NCBI GenBank assembly: GCA_910589415.1
Contig: OU342633.1
Coordinates: 39,872,210 to 39,936,209 of the forward strand
Source: Malachius bipustulatus
Lineage: Eukaryota > Arthropoda > Insecta > Coleoptera > Melyridae
Reading direction: 5' to 3'
DNA length: 64,000 bases
Shown: positions 32,501-44,161 of the stretch, one piece after another
How positions within the stretch are numbered: position 1 is the stretch's first letter
Layout: each line of letters opens with the position of its first letter
The notes under the pieces: generated by a model
Seen by the model: the letters and a program-made list of their open reading frames with translations, nothing else
What the model was told of the DNA's origin: nothing
The model's database searches: none
Made by a program: the position numbers and the translations under genes

Positions 32501-35500
32501 ATCTGACGTTTATGAAGTCAAATTTGACATTCCCAACTTTTTTCCCAACTTTTTGTGACAATGAGAATGCGCTACCCTAGTAAAGCGGTAATACAGGTTC
32601 CCTAGGACGCAATAGGGAACCTGCATTACCGTTTTACTAGGGTAGCGCATTCACTTTTTGACGTTTACTAAACACGGTTATGTTTGAACAGCTGGATGTC
32701 ATATTTTTGGCACATTTGGTCACAGGCGTAGGTATCAAGTGGAAAAAAGCGAAGTTTTAAAAATGAAGCAAAATAATAACACGAATAAAATTCAAGGAAT
32801 CCTCTTTGCAGTGGGTATTAAAAACATAATTACGGGTTTATAGGATCACGAAGCTATAGATTTTAGTATTAGGTATAGTTTTTATCTCGATATCTAACGT
32901 ATAGTTACTGTTAAAAAGCGTTTTGGTAGACACACGAACGGCAGCGTGATCTTAGTACACATAACTGATCCTTAAAAATAAGATTCATCAAGATATAATA
33001 AAACCTACCTGACCAACTTTGAATACGGAAATTCTGAACCCCGCGTCGAATATTTTCTGCAATCATAACTGTCTGCTGGGGCTGGATGCATTTTTTGTTC
33101 AGAAGATCCTAGTAACAGGTAAGTATTGATAGAGGACTATAATGAGTTTAAAATATTAAGAAAGTCACCTTTAGGCAACGCCAACAAGTGGAAAGTCCAC
33201 TTTTTATTGTTAAAACATCTTCTAACGCATCAAAAGTTTACCATTTTTATAAAATACGCAGACTTAATAACAAATAATTATGTGAATTTTTAGACAGTTT
33301 GTACGTTCATGAAAAATCTGACGTTTATGAAGTCAAATTTGACATTCCCAACTTTTTTCCCAACTTTTTGTGAGAATGAGAATGCGCTACCCTAGTAAAG
33401 CGGTAATACAGGTTCCCTAGGACGGAGGTTTTGAGAGGAAGTGTCCGGTATTATATTTTAAGGTATTTGGTTATACTCTCCTGAAATTTCCCACCCTTAG
33501 GGATTTTTCTTTATTTGATGTTCTTTTTTTTATTTGGCTTGAAATTTCAGGGGACAGAGAACGTTAGTTTCAGGTCATTTCCATTAGGTATGCAACGAAA
33601 ATGGATTTTTGCTGATACCAAATACGAATATTCGGCCAAATATTATGGTTTTTGCTCAATTTTTAATTCCTGGTGAGTCCACAGTGCCAGCTCTAACAGG
33701 CTTCTTTATCTTTATGTTATTTGAGGGTTGCCCAACTTGTTCATACCCAGTTTTCGTACAATGATCTTTCAGTCATGGGTGTGCTATGGTAGGTATATAG
33801 GTTGGATTTTAGGTACCTAATAAATAATAAATTCTCTGAAATAAACTGAGATGGTGGGGTTTCAGTGCTAGTGCTAGTTGGGTGATTTTATTGACTTGAA
33901 TATTGAATGTTTCATTTTCATATTGAAGCTTGATATTTAGACAAAACAATAATAGGGTATCACAGGAATATTAAATCAGTTTGCTTGCAGTAAATAATCA
34001 ATTATTCTTAGAAGTAGGTATCTGGGTACCAGGGTTGATAAAGGGTACCAATGCCGAAAAATATTCTGGATCGATAGAGCAGAGTCAATTATTGAAGTGA
34101 CTAAATTTTTCAGAAAAATCCAATGACCATTTCCCGTAAACGTCTTAAGGTACCATCGACTATGAATCACCCTGCATATCATGATATACATATACAAGGT
34201 GGGCCACGGTATACGAAACGGAAGATTATGGCCGTGTCTCTGGATTTTAGGATTTTTTTATTTTTGGAGTGGATAGAGACCCGGCAGAGGTACGTTTTAA
34301 AATTATATTCATAATGTACAGGTTGTCCCAAAAGCATAAAACATATCAAAGTTATGTTTTTTTAAATGGAATGCTCCTATGTTATTGCATTTTTAGATTG
34401 TCTGAAAAAAGGAAATAAGATTGGCTTTTACAGTTGGTGTTTAAATTCAGAAGTTTTTGAGCTATAAATAAGTGAAAATCGTCATTTTTCAAGTTCAAGG
34501 CCCTGTACAACGAAAACGGCTAAAGATAGAGAAAAACGGTTTACATGTCCCTATTTTAACTTTTTATGTACTATCCTATGGTATAGAAACATTTGTGCTT
34601 TCTTTGATTTTTTTAATTGGCGACGCGTGGAGAAATCTCAGAATTTTTCAAATTTTTTATCACCCTGTATAAACATTTCATCTATATGTCGTTCACATAT
34701 TAAAAAAGCATTGGTAGGCCATGAACTTTTGTTTTTAGGTTTACAAAAATGAAAACTCCCTAGATCTTGATTGACAATATCAGCTGATCAAGGTATTGAA
34801 GGTTAAGTAAACACCGACACTTGTCAAATAGCTCAAATTGCCTCAGCTGATTAACAGCCCTGTTGTCTAATTGAAGTTTTAGTAGATTATCTAGGATAAT
34901 TTTTATTCGGACAAATTTTTCTCGAACTGTCAAATAAATATTAATTTTTTGACATTATAAATTTCATAATGCCGAAATTAATATCGATTGAAGAAAAAAT
35001 TCGTATAAAAAAGGCATTCAAGTTATTTAAATCTGAAAATGAAAACCTAAGTGAACGTCAAGTCATTTTGAAAGTAAAACACATTTGGGGTGTAAGTATT
35101 ATTTACACCTGATAAAATGATGTTACGTAATTTTCCTCTTTTATAGTATTCAGTAAGTGCGATTGAAACGGGCAGACGACCTAAACCATACAATAATTAT
35201 GAAAATTTTACGTTTCGGAAAGATTTGCAACGACTGATTTGGCAATATAACTGGAAAAACGAACATTTTACTGTAGGAAAACTTTTGGAAGACGAACGTA
35301 AACATTTGGATTTTAAAAAAGGGAGAACTAGTATATTTAAAATTCTTAAATCTCTTTGCTATAAGTATAAATATGTGAACGGACGCAAAATTCTTTGTGA
35401 ACAAAAACATGTCTTGCATCCAAAATTACCTTTCTAAGAAAATACTTACAATATCAAAATTCGAGTGAAAATGTAACGTTCGTGTACCTGGACGAAACAT

Positions 35501-38500
35501 GATCTACCAGAATGGATCCAAACGGCAATCACCATAATAAGATCGCCAATCACCATGACCATAGCCGATTGGCCGATTCAGTACCTACCTAATGTTCTAT
35601 TTTTTAATAATAAATAAGTAATTACTAATTTTTGATCTATTTTATAATTAAGAGTTCCTTTAATTGGAGCATTGGTCGGAGTAACGTTGTAACTTACATT
35701 TTTACATGAGACTCAAAAAATGTACCTTGCAACATTATTGAATATTGAATGGAATGTTTATTTCATTTAGTGATTCTTGAAATATTGTTTAAATATTATT
35801 TAAGGTAAATTAGGCAACAATTAAAGCTTTGTGGAAGCATTCTGCCCATTTAAACCTGCTGAATCGAAAAAATTAATTAGATTTGACGAGTTTGCTTTCT
35901 AGATAAAAATTGCAATATCATAAAATACGTGACTAAAGGTTCCAAAATAAAAAGTCCATAAAGACGTAAAGATAATAAGAAGAATAGCAAAAATATCAAA
36001 AATCCATTTTGCAACTATGTCCTGTTCGTTGTCATAAAACTTCAACCTCATAAAAAAGAGACATAACCCAACTCCAGCCAATGATTGACACCGGTTATAC
36101 CCAGTGATTTCTATCACCCTACACCATAACCCAATTCTTTTATAATAAGTGAACGGCATATACATCGTAGGATAGTACATGAAAAGTTAAAATAGGGACA
36201 TGTAAGCCGTTTTTCTCTATCTTGAACCGTTTTCGTTGTACAGGGCCATGAACTTGAAAAATGACTATTTTCACTTGTTTATAACTCAAAAACTTCTGAA
36301 TTTAAGCACCAACTGTAAAAGCCAATCTTATTTTCTCTTTTCAGACAATCTAAAAATGCAATAACATAGGAGCATTCCATTTAAAAAAACATAACTTTGA
36401 TATGGTTTATGCTTTTGGGACACCCTGTACATTATGAATATAATTTTAAAACGTACCTCTGCCGGGTCTCTATCCACTCCGAAAATTAAAAGATCCTAAA
36501 ATCCAGAGACACGGCCATAATCTTCCGTTTCGTATACCGTGGCCCACCCTGTATATGAAGCTCAACCCTGCTGGGTACTTAATTTTTTTGTTACTGTTCC
36601 TGTCATTGAAATTTCAAGCAAGTAGGTCAAGCGTGTGTAAGCAATTTCTATAATTTCATTAATTTCCTGATATAATAGAACACGGAACAGGACAATGTTA
36701 TAAAATTTGTTAGATTTCAAGACTTAGTAAGTGTTGGGATCTCCTTGTGTTTTTTGTGACATGGCAACCTTGCCAACCCCGCATAAGCAGGCATGGTCCA
36801 TCCGACCTTGACCATCGGTGCGGGGAAGGGAGGAAAAGGGCTTGGCCGTTTCAAGACATACCCGCCAGCAGTGACTACGTTGTACACCGTGGTACGAGCA
36901 ATACCTGCGAAGTGTCGGGAGCAGCAGCTCTCGTGTAATAATCTTGTAGTAATCATTTCATTATAATCGTTCAATCAGTCTCACAAATTTTTCCTTCAAT
37001 AGTGGCCAACAAGGTCACCAAAGTAACTGCGCGGGCCGATCATCGGCCGTGAACCGGGCATAACACACATCAACAGCAAAGGGTTCACTAATCTTGGTCT
37101 CCTGGCCGGGATAAGAGGCCCTAACACGATTAGTTGGTCATCCCTTTCGGATTGACGCGATTAAACAACAGTAAGAAGTGTCTAAAATTCAAAATGTGAT
37201 TATTTATTATGAATTATTATTGATTTATAGCCCATTAGTGTCTACACTGGAACCTTTTATTATTATTATATTATTATTATAACTTCTAGAGTAGGTTCAA
37301 AGCCCTTGTACTGAAGCTTGCGCTTATTGTACCCCTTTGGATAATTATCTCATTGGTCCCATCTCCGGAAAGTATTTCAGTGTGAGTCCAATGGGTGCTT
37401 GTTCTATTACTTCTATTTCTTTTGGTTCTGCCATTTCGGTCCCAAATACTAGAAGTCTAGTTCCCTCTAGTGTTGGGCATTCACACATTAGGTGGTATGA
37501 GGTTTGCTCCCCCTCCCCGCATCTCCTGTAATCTGGGATATTTTTCACTCCTATTATTGAGAGATGTTTCATTAGTGGGCAGTGTCCTGTTAGAAGTCCA
37601 GTAATTGCCCATCTCAGCTGGTGCTTACTCAGCTTTTCCAGTTACATCTTCTCTGCTCCCCCTTCCCTTTACCCACCTTGAACAGCACCCCAGTTAGGCT
37701 TAGGTAAGGTCTGCATTGAAGTTGCTCTATATTCTCCCATAGGTTTTCTCCCATGAGGAAAATTAGTTGTTGGCCTTGTGTGTCAGGTTTTCTGTCCACA
37801 AGGATCCACGTTTCATTAGTGGGCGGTGTCCTGTTAGAAGTCCAATTGCCCATCTCAGCTGGTGTTTACTCAGCTTTTTCAGTTACATCTTCTCTGCTCC
37901 CTCTTCCCTTTACCCACCTAGTCGCTTGAATAGCACCCCAGTTAGGTTTAGGTAAGGTCTGCATTGAAGTTGCTCTATTTTCTCCCATGAGGAAAATTAG
38001 TTGTTGGTCTTTTGTGTCAGATTTTCTGTCCACTAAGATCCACGTTTCTGGTTTTTAATCCCTGGTTTTAACACTGGAACCTGGTTCATGGAGTTATATA
38101 TTTCCTATTTAAATCCTATATTTCCATTATTGCTGTTTGTCTCTTTTGGTGAAATAGGTAGATATGAACTTTGTGATTTTCTTTTACACTATACTTTGCT
38201 GTTTGTCTCTTTTGGTGAAATAGGTATACACCGTTCACTTATTAAAAAAGAATTGGGTTATGGTGTAGGGTGATAGAAATCACTGGGTATAACCGCTGTC
38301 AATCATTGGCTGGGGTTTGGTTATGTCTCTTTTTTTTGAGGTTGAAGTTTTATGGCAAGGAACAGGACATAGTTGCCAGATAGATTTTTGATATTTTTGG
38401 TATTCTTATTATATTTATATTTGCCTCTTTGGGGGCTTTTTATTTTGAATCATTTAGTCACATATTGCAATCTTTAACTAGAACGCAATGTCGCTGGATC

Positions 38501-41484
38501 TAAGATCTTAAAATATTAAGATTTTCATAAGAGTTTGAGAAAAAGGTTATCATGTAATTTTGCCAAGCTAGGAAAATACACAAATGTACTTTTTGAATAT
38601 AAAATAAAAAACTTGAATCAATTATATTAATTTACTTTTAATAAATACATAGCAGGTAATTAAAATATATCGGTACGTTTATTAAAATATTAAAATATAG
38701 GTACGTAAATGAAAAATATTTTCCGTCAATTCGTCGGTTATTCGGTATCGTAGTAGTGTGTCGGAAACCAGCCAAAGATTCTGGACTTCTGGCTTCTGGC
38801 CCAAAATTATCCCCCATTATCAATAACCGCTACTGCATCCTGCTTAGAATCAGAATCATCTTCAGCGCTCTGATTTTAATAAGATTTTCACCATGTCCAT
38901 TTGTTTCGTCCAGTCCTCCGAAATAAGTTTTTCACAATGATTATATTAATTTTGTCACATGTCAGGTGTACTTACATTTTGAAAGCGCTCTTCAAGACAT
39001 ACATTCTTTACTTTATCCTTAGAGGGAAGCTGCTAATTTACGTGCTTGTATAGTGAAGTTTACAATACCCCCATGTCATTTCGATTGGGTTGTATTGGAA
39101 ATAGATTATTGCAAATCTTCCGGAAACACAAAAATTTCATAAATGCAGTGCCTGTTTTATGTGGGCTGCCCAAGGGTGTAATATCAAATTTGTCTTGTCT
39201 AATAATTAATACTTGCTAATGCCACGGTCGGACTACTATAATAAGAGACAGTAATTACCAGCAATTTAGCAGATACAGATACACATACTCAATATACTTA
39301 CATTCCAAATATATTTCACCTTCTGAATGACTTAAAAAATGTTTGCTCAAGTTTGGACTTTCTGGATCTTAATCATTGAAATGCTTTCTTAATGCGAATT
39401 TATTCATCTTAGAGATATTATTTTCGTCATTTTGCTCTTTTGAAATTTAAAATGTCAAAAATTTAATAATTTTATTTGTCAGTTTGAGAAAAATTGATCA
39501 GAGTAAAAAATCATCCTAGATAGATATCCTATACTACTAAAACTTCAATTTGACAACATGGCTGTTAATCAGCTGAGACACTTTGAGTGATTTGACAAAT
39601 GTCAGTCTATACTTAACCTTTAATATCTCGATCAGCTGATATTGTCAATCGAGATCTAGGGAGTTTTCATTTTTGCAAACCTAAAAACAAAAGTTCATGG
39701 CCACCTAGTTCTTTTTTAATATGTGAACGGTGTATAGATATGAACTTTGTGATTTTCTTTTACACTATACCTATTAGGCTTTCCCCTGTAACCATTGAAT
39801 AAGTGGTTTGTTTACAAATAGAGAGGACCCACTTGAAAAGAGGAATTCTTTTAATTTTTGTAGGTATAAATTAGTATTTTTTTTAAATAAAAAAGAAACA
39901 AAATGTTTTTGTACTTCGATTCTTAAAAACTGAGACACATTCGGCAGAGATATTCGGCGACAAATATAAATATTCTGCGAAATGGCCTAATATTAAGCTT
40001 GCCGAATATTTTCTGAATATTCATTGCATCCCCAATTTTTATTATTCAATTGTGTATTTATCGAAAAATCAGCATAATCTGGCAACACTGTGAGACATTC
40101 AGCTGGGGCGTGAATTCGCTTGAATCTGGGGACCATTTCTTTAAATTTACAAGACTTCTTATAGTTTTGTGAAAAAATAAGAAACCATTTTGTATTTCAG
40201 AAACATTTCTTCTTCTTCAGTTTTACTTTGTGATAAAATTTGTTAAGAAACAGCTTCTCTTGCTCTCTTAATGGGTTGCTTTGTATTTTTGTTTTCAATT
40301 TTTTTTTTTTAATTGAATTGTTTTCTTTTTTTTTGTGAAACTGATAAAAACTTGCAGGTTCAGTCGAATGTAAATTTTTTTCTTATTCTTCATTCTTCAA
40401 ACTATCTCTGAGTACCTGAATATGACAATGATATGAGCAGGAATGTGAATAAAAAAAACATAATATTATTCTGAATAAATAGGTTTTGAGAGCTGATATT
40501 TGTTTTCAATAAGCTTAATTTTTTGAGTGGTAATTAAAATATCAATTTAGGCACATTTAACATAAACATTGATTCTATAAAATTTATGTGAAATCCAGTA
40601 TTACTTTGTTTGATTTTAAAGCCAGCTGAAAATAACCAGGCCAGTTTATTTCCTATTGAAGTGGGGTGGGGCAATAAATTTAGCAGTTCAGGAAATGAGT
40701 AAGTGGTTTGACTGTAGAGAGGTTCCTGTCCTTAATGGGTATTAGGTTTTATGAGGCATCTGTTTATTTTTGGATCAAATTCCTATACCATTGAATATAA
40801 TCCTCTTCTGATTAAATATTATGTAATAATTATTTTTGAGAACATTTCAAGCATTCATTGATACTATTTTTTATAACCCCTTTTTCAGAATGCATGTTGA
40901 ACATTTAATTTGGTTTTGATAAATATTTATTTAATACCTCATGTTTCTTAATTTTTGTTTGTGCACACCAAAAGTATGTAACATAAGGAATGAAGGTTAA
41001 TTCAAGTACATAATTATTTCCCCCAAGAGCTACAAGAAAATTTGGTACTTAATGAAACCAATTTACTACATATTTGTTGGAATATTGATTCACAATCTTT
41101 TGACATGGTATTATAAATTAAAATCTAGGGAGTGCTAAAATAAAACAAAACTGAAGTAAGGATTAATGAATCTATCTCTTGAGCTGCACTAGAATCAATC
41201 TAAATTAAGAAAATCGGTACACGATCCTTAACTCAGCACACAGATATATCCGTGACAAGTTGGCAGTTCAGGCCGGCTTGGAGACCCTCAGCCAGATGAA
41301 GGGAAAGGTTGAAGATGCCGAGAAGCGCATCACCGACCTGGAGAAAGAGATCGAGGATCTGAAACTGCTCCAGATCCAGGCCGAGGGCCAGGAGGCAGCA
41401 GAAGACGACGAGCAGCCGGCTGTAAAAGGTGAAATGGGCGAAGAGCAGCCGCCGTTAGAAGAGGAACCCAACCCGCCCGAATAA
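29585..41484 (+). CDS. MYCBP: c-Myc-binding protein (AMY-1) homologue
   Basis: MYCBP is a small helical adaptor that binds Myc and A-kinase anchoring proteins in vertebrates. The exons I infer are 29585..29608, 29662..29783 and 41244..41484, phase-consistent and GT..AG, giving 128 aa. The conserved core is EEFRKYLEKNGVMDALTKVL with NLYEEPDKPEDAL after it, matching vertebrate KREQFRRYLEKSGV..TKVLVALYEEPEKP. Residues about 60..95 are a heptad-like coiled coil. The last 30 residues are acidic and Pro-rich (ending EEEPNPPE) and lengthen the protein beyond the roughly 103 aa of vertebrates. Intron 2 is 11,460 bp and packed with nested transposons. AATAAA occurs at 41690. The short first exon is supported by the ATG context and a GTAAGT donor. 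Confidence 0.92.
29985..30545. repeat. Large palindrome P1 in MYCBP intron 2
   Basis: GTGGAGATGAGCGGCATTGA near 30001 and GGAGTATCAAGGTACCATTG near 30218 reappear as complements at about 30450..30541. The apex is around 30330..30380. It is homologous to P2 next to it and contains a 150-bp MITE (30064..30213). Confidence 0.85.
30064..30213. mobile_element. 150-bp MITE with proven TA target site
   Basis: The ends read GCCCGTATTCACAAACGATA and its complement. TA flanks both sides (30062..30063 and 30214..30215). The homologous palindrome P2 carries the uninterrupted CTCTAGGAGTATC near 30613, which is the empty site. Confidence 0.9.
30560..30862. repeat. Large palindrome P2 in MYCBP intron 2
   Basis: ATACATGTATTCGAACATTC near 30700 is repeated as its complement near 30800. 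The arm of about 100 bp includes TGTCATCCTTGCCCTAATAC. The apex is near 30750. Its left flank is the same sequence as in P1 without the MITE. Confidence 0.85.
32164..32602. mobile_element. TIR element, short copy (439 bp)
   Basis: The left end is GGGAACCTGCATTACCGTTT. The right end is the complement of GGGAACCTGTATTACCGCTT. TA flanks both sides. The TIR of about 38 bp includes TACTAGGGTAGCGCATTC. It is non-coding. Confidence 0.88.
32615..33417. mobile_element. TIR element, long copy (803 bp)
   Basis: It has the same ends and TA flanks as the 439-bp copy ten bases upstream. About 360 bp of extra internal sequence (about 32920..33260) is absent from the short copy, so the short copy is probably an internal-deletion derivative. 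No ORF of note. Confidence 0.88.
33480..34190. other. MYCBP intron 2 sequence without recognised element
   Basis: AT-rich intronic DNA with no supportable ORF, RNA gene or transposon end. Confidence 0.4.
34685..36160 (+). mobile_element. Tc1-like (IS630 group) transposon, 1476 bp, decayed
   Basis: Terminal inverted repeats of about 25 bp begin TATGYCGTTCAC and include ATTAWAAAAG. TA duplications lie at 34683..34684 and 36161..36162. It encodes a two-exon transposase N-terminus and a damaged catalytic block. A second copy is inverted at 38227..39734. Confidence 0.9.
34969..35530 (+). pseudogene. Tc1-like transposase, frameshifted after the DNA-binding half
   Basis: Exon 34969..35091 (ATG, 41 codons) joins 35147..35437 through a GTAAGT..TTATAG intron, giving 137 aa. 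The start is helix-turn-helix-like (MPKLISIEEKIRIKKAF). Just past the stop, about 35470..35508 encodes a block with YLDET, matching the first catalytic Asp region of DDE_3 transposases. A stop and a frame change immediately follow. The protein is therefore broken in the catalytic domain. Confidence 0.8.
36560..37325. other. Intron segment with a GC-richer island, unidentified
   Basis: About 36750..37160 is clearly GC-richer than its surroundings (CCGACCTTGACCATCGGTGC, GGGCCGATCATCGGCCGTGA). It abuts the LINE tail at 37.3 kb. It may be untranslated sequence of the same or another retroelement. No conserved protein motif was found. Confidence 0.3.
37325..38050 (-). pseudogene. Non-LTR retrotransposon (LINE) RNase H tail fragment
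   Basis: The minus strand at about 37340..37630 encodes HQLRWAITGLLTGHCPLMKH, then CGEGEQTSYHLMCECPTLEG. This is the typical ending of RNase-H-bearing insect LINEs. Upstream on the minus strand, TWILVDRK resembles the RNase H catalytic strand. A segment of about 240 bp is duplicated (about 37573..37812 and 37813..38047). It is dead: truncated, rearranged, with no reverse transcriptase. Confidence 0.75.
38131..38226. repeat. Short tandem duplication providing an empty site
   Basis: TTGCTGTTTGTCTCTTTTGGTGAAATAGGTA occurs at about 38131 and again at about 38199. The first copy runs on as GATATGAACTTTGTG. The second is interrupted at TA by the transposon and resumes with the same GATATGAACTTTGTG at 39737. 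Confidence 0.88.
38227..39734 (-). mobile_element. Tc1-like transposon, second copy (1508 bp), decayed
   Basis: It shares ends (TACACCGTTCACTTATTAAA and complement) and subterminal sequence with 34685..36160, in reverse orientation. TA duplications lie at 38225..38226 and 39735..39736. Minus-strand traces of transposase include a degenerate start near 39450 and a block YNPIEMTWG near 39063..39100. The latter is the third catalytic region of DDE_3 transposases. Multiple stops are present. Confidence 0.85.
39740..41243. other. MYCBP intron 2, distal part
   Basis: AT-rich with T-runs around 40300..40340. No ORF, RNA gene or transposon end could be supported. The CAG acceptor for MYCBP exon 3 ends at 41243. 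Confidence 0.5.
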
Positions 41485-41710
41485 TGACATTTCTCTGTTG
41501 ACATCGGAGCTGCCACTCGATTGTCTTATCTGTCAAATTCTGGAATAGCTGACTGATTTATTATAATTATATTATTACTATGTCAACTAGAGTTAATTTG
41601 ACATAGAAATTGACAGTTTTGACAGTGATAGGATCGAGTGGACGGCTTCGAGCAATTCTAAATGAATGCATTCCTCAAGTAATTTTTAGAATAAATATTT
41701 TCGTTGTTGA

Positions 41711-41866
41711 TTAATTGTATTAGTGTTTATTTAATGTTTCTGAAAAACACACAGAGAGAGAATTAATCTTTGTTTTTGTTTCACAGCGTTAATTGTATTA
41801 GTGTTTATTAAATGTTTCTGGAAGACACACAGAGAGATAATTAATCTTTGTTTTTGTTTGACAGCG
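41711..41866. repeat. 78-bp tandem duplication 3' of MYCBP
   Basis: Two units (41711..41788 and 41789..41866), each from TTAATTGTATTAGTG to ACAGCG, differ at a handful of bases. They begin just after the AATAAA at 41690, so probably beyond the cleavage site. Confidence 0.9.
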
Positions 41867-44161
41867 AGTGTGTTGTGTGTGTGTTGATTGATATTTATTT
41901 TTGTTGATTTTTATTCGTACTTATGTTTAAGTTTATTTTGAGAGTTTTGGAAATTTTTGTTTGGCCATTATCGAGTATTGCCATTTTGGAGGTATAACTT
42001 AAGTTCTAATATTGATATCAGCATTAAATAAATTAATAGTGTTAATATTTTTTTACATGTTTGTTGATTAAATAAATATAATTTCCAATTTTTATTTTTT
42101 TATTCCTCCCGGTTCTTTCATTATCCAACACCAGTTCCAAAAATATTTCAGATAATTTTTTTTTATAATAAATCGTGCAACCGAATAAAGCGTGCTCGAT
42201 ATCAATAAGTCAAGATACATGTGTATTTTGAAGGTTATTGCTAAGAAATTAGGAACTAAATGTTAAAAAGTCTGTTATTTTGAAAAATCTAAAGTGTATA
42301 ATTCTTTAAATTGATGAGATGAGCAACACACAAAATAAAGTGCTATAGAAAATTAGAGCGACAACTATTTTGTGGCAAATTCCTTGCACCATATAAATGA
42401 TTTTTATTATACATTTCAATAAAGCTGCCCAAAAAATGTTGCGTGCATCTCGAGTGCTAAATTATGGTGCTTTCAAATGAGTTACTTATTTTTTTAAAAA
42501 AGCTCTCATTCTCAAGCGCCAAGGTTGAATTTCGCGCACTAGATTAATAAATAACTATAGCAGTTAAATTCATAATTTCATATAGAAATCGCATTTAGAA
42601 AATCGTCATGATCTTAATTAAAAATTTAATTAAGGTTATGGAACAGAAGATTCTGTCAGTTGAGGAGTATCTCGAAGCACTGACTTATTTGAAGCTAAAA
42701 ACCGGCACGTACTTTAGCCTATTATTAGATAAGGTAAACTTAAAGGATGGAAACAAAGTCGCTAGGCAAGTGTCGTGAATTTGATGTAATACAGGATACA
42801 GGACAGTAGGACAGCAAGTAATTTCTTATATTGAGATCGTTTTGCACAGTTTGAAATGTGATGCATCTTTTATGTAAATCTGCTATTAAGCGTTCTGTTT
42901 GCAGTATTTATTGATTCCGAACGGAAAACTAAGTTATTTGTAGAAAAAATATTTGTTATTCACATTAAAAAAATGAGAATTCAATCTACTCCTACAGCAC
43001 CCACGCTGTCGACAGTAAATTATGTGACGCACAGGCGTTTCTATTAAATTTAACAATCATGTTTTAACAACAATGTTTCATTTATAAATTCTGCCAAGGC
43101 TAGAAAGTAATCAATGCTGTAGTACCTATATTCAACATTTCCTTACTTACCGTTACTCCAGGATCTTTTCTTTCGTTAGGGCTCTGAATTACAGTCAAAA
43201 GCTGAATTATTTCAACGCAACACAATGCACAAAATAACTAAAACATACTATTATACAGACGCGCAAAATTGTAAACGGTGGCACCGAGGGGTCTGCCACT
43301 CCTCTTGGCTAGCTATCGAAATGTTTAAATGTTGCTTCAACTTTCTCAAAAGAGAGACAACTAACCCGGCAATGATCTGACAGGTCAAGTCACAACATTT
43401 TCATTTGCAAAACGCAATTATTATAAAAAGCACTGCAATTTTTTTTAAATTCCAATAATAAGCCGCTTTTTTGTCTAGGCCACTTTTTTTGTTTTTAAAG
43501 TTTTTTATTTTAAATTGCGAGTCACAGGACTATGACCATTATTTTTTATTAAGAGCAACAATTTTTCTTTACAAAAATGAGTCCAGCTCGATTATCAAAA
43601 TTATATAAAATTTTTCACTAGTGTAATGTAGCAATAGCAACGTGAATAAATGTTGTAGATTCTTGCAATGAAATAATCACCCTTGCCAACCACATAATAA
43701 ACAGGATTTAAAAATCTTTTTTGTCTGAAAAATTATATTTCCACAATGTCATTTGATTGAACAACAATTATTATTCAAAAATATCATTTTTAGATCAGTT
43801 TTATTATTAAAAAAAGTACTCATAGTTCTGGCAAAAGAACTTACACGTGTCACAAACATGTCGCTTAAAGGGATGACCGGCCCAACAGGACAAAGCACTG
43901 TCATAATTTCATTTTGACAATAAGTTACAAACTAAATAAAAAAACCACTCAAAGCAAGCCTGATTTTCTTATAGCATAGTTGACATGCGACACTATCTTT
44001 TGCCACAACCGTATTATTAATTAATAAGCTGTACAGAATATAGCGAAAACGATGCAAGTTAAAATATTTACGTAGCGAGTCTTTTCATTTTTATTATTAA
44101 ATAGAAAACATTAGCAACAAAACCGCATTACTGTATTATTCGATCTAATTCAAAACCGCTT
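41867..44161. other. Intergenic between MYCBP and prefoldin 3
   Basis: AT-rich, with one small coding-like ORF (42638..42778) described separately. No RNA gene or transposon end was recognised. Confidence 0.4.
42638..42778 (+). CDS. Small ORF of unknown function (46 aa)
   Basis: An ATG-to-TGA frame with protein-like composition (MEQKILSVEEYLEALTYLKL and on). A possible GTAAAC donor lies inside it after LLLDK. I do not recognise it. It may be a fragment of a transposon gene or chance. Confidence 0.2.
   Translation: MEQKILSVEEYLEALTYLKLKTGTYFSLLLDKVNLKDGNKVARQVS

Larger units (their letters stand above)
31161..33476. mobile_element. Composite inverted-repeat element holding two nested TA elements
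   Basis: The left arm at about 31161..31272 (ATACCGGACACTCC, then CAGCGCCGCC, then GAACTGGGACCAC) pairs with a right arm split into about 32113..32157 and 33418..33476. Two related elements, at 32164..32602 and 32615..33417, interrupt the right arm. Without them the host element is about 1.07 kb. No coding sequence was recognised. Confidence 0.75.
34193..36553. mobile_element. FB-A copy with a Tc1-like element in its apex
   Basis: The left arm (about 34193..34684) and right arm (about 36161..36553) match the FB-A reference. The ends read TACAAGGTGGGCCACGGTAT and its complement, with TA outside both. Removing the 1476-bp insertion and one TA leaves 883 bp, one base from the 882-bp complete copy. 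Confidence 0.88.

Noticed and set aside
36717..37160. GC-rich island as an rRNA fragment
   Set aside because: No stretch matched rRNA sequence I recognise; the LINE tail next to it makes retroelement untranslated sequence more likely.
41268..41536. Minus-strand ORFs opposite MYCBP exon 3
   Set aside because: Shadows of the GC-richer coding exon.
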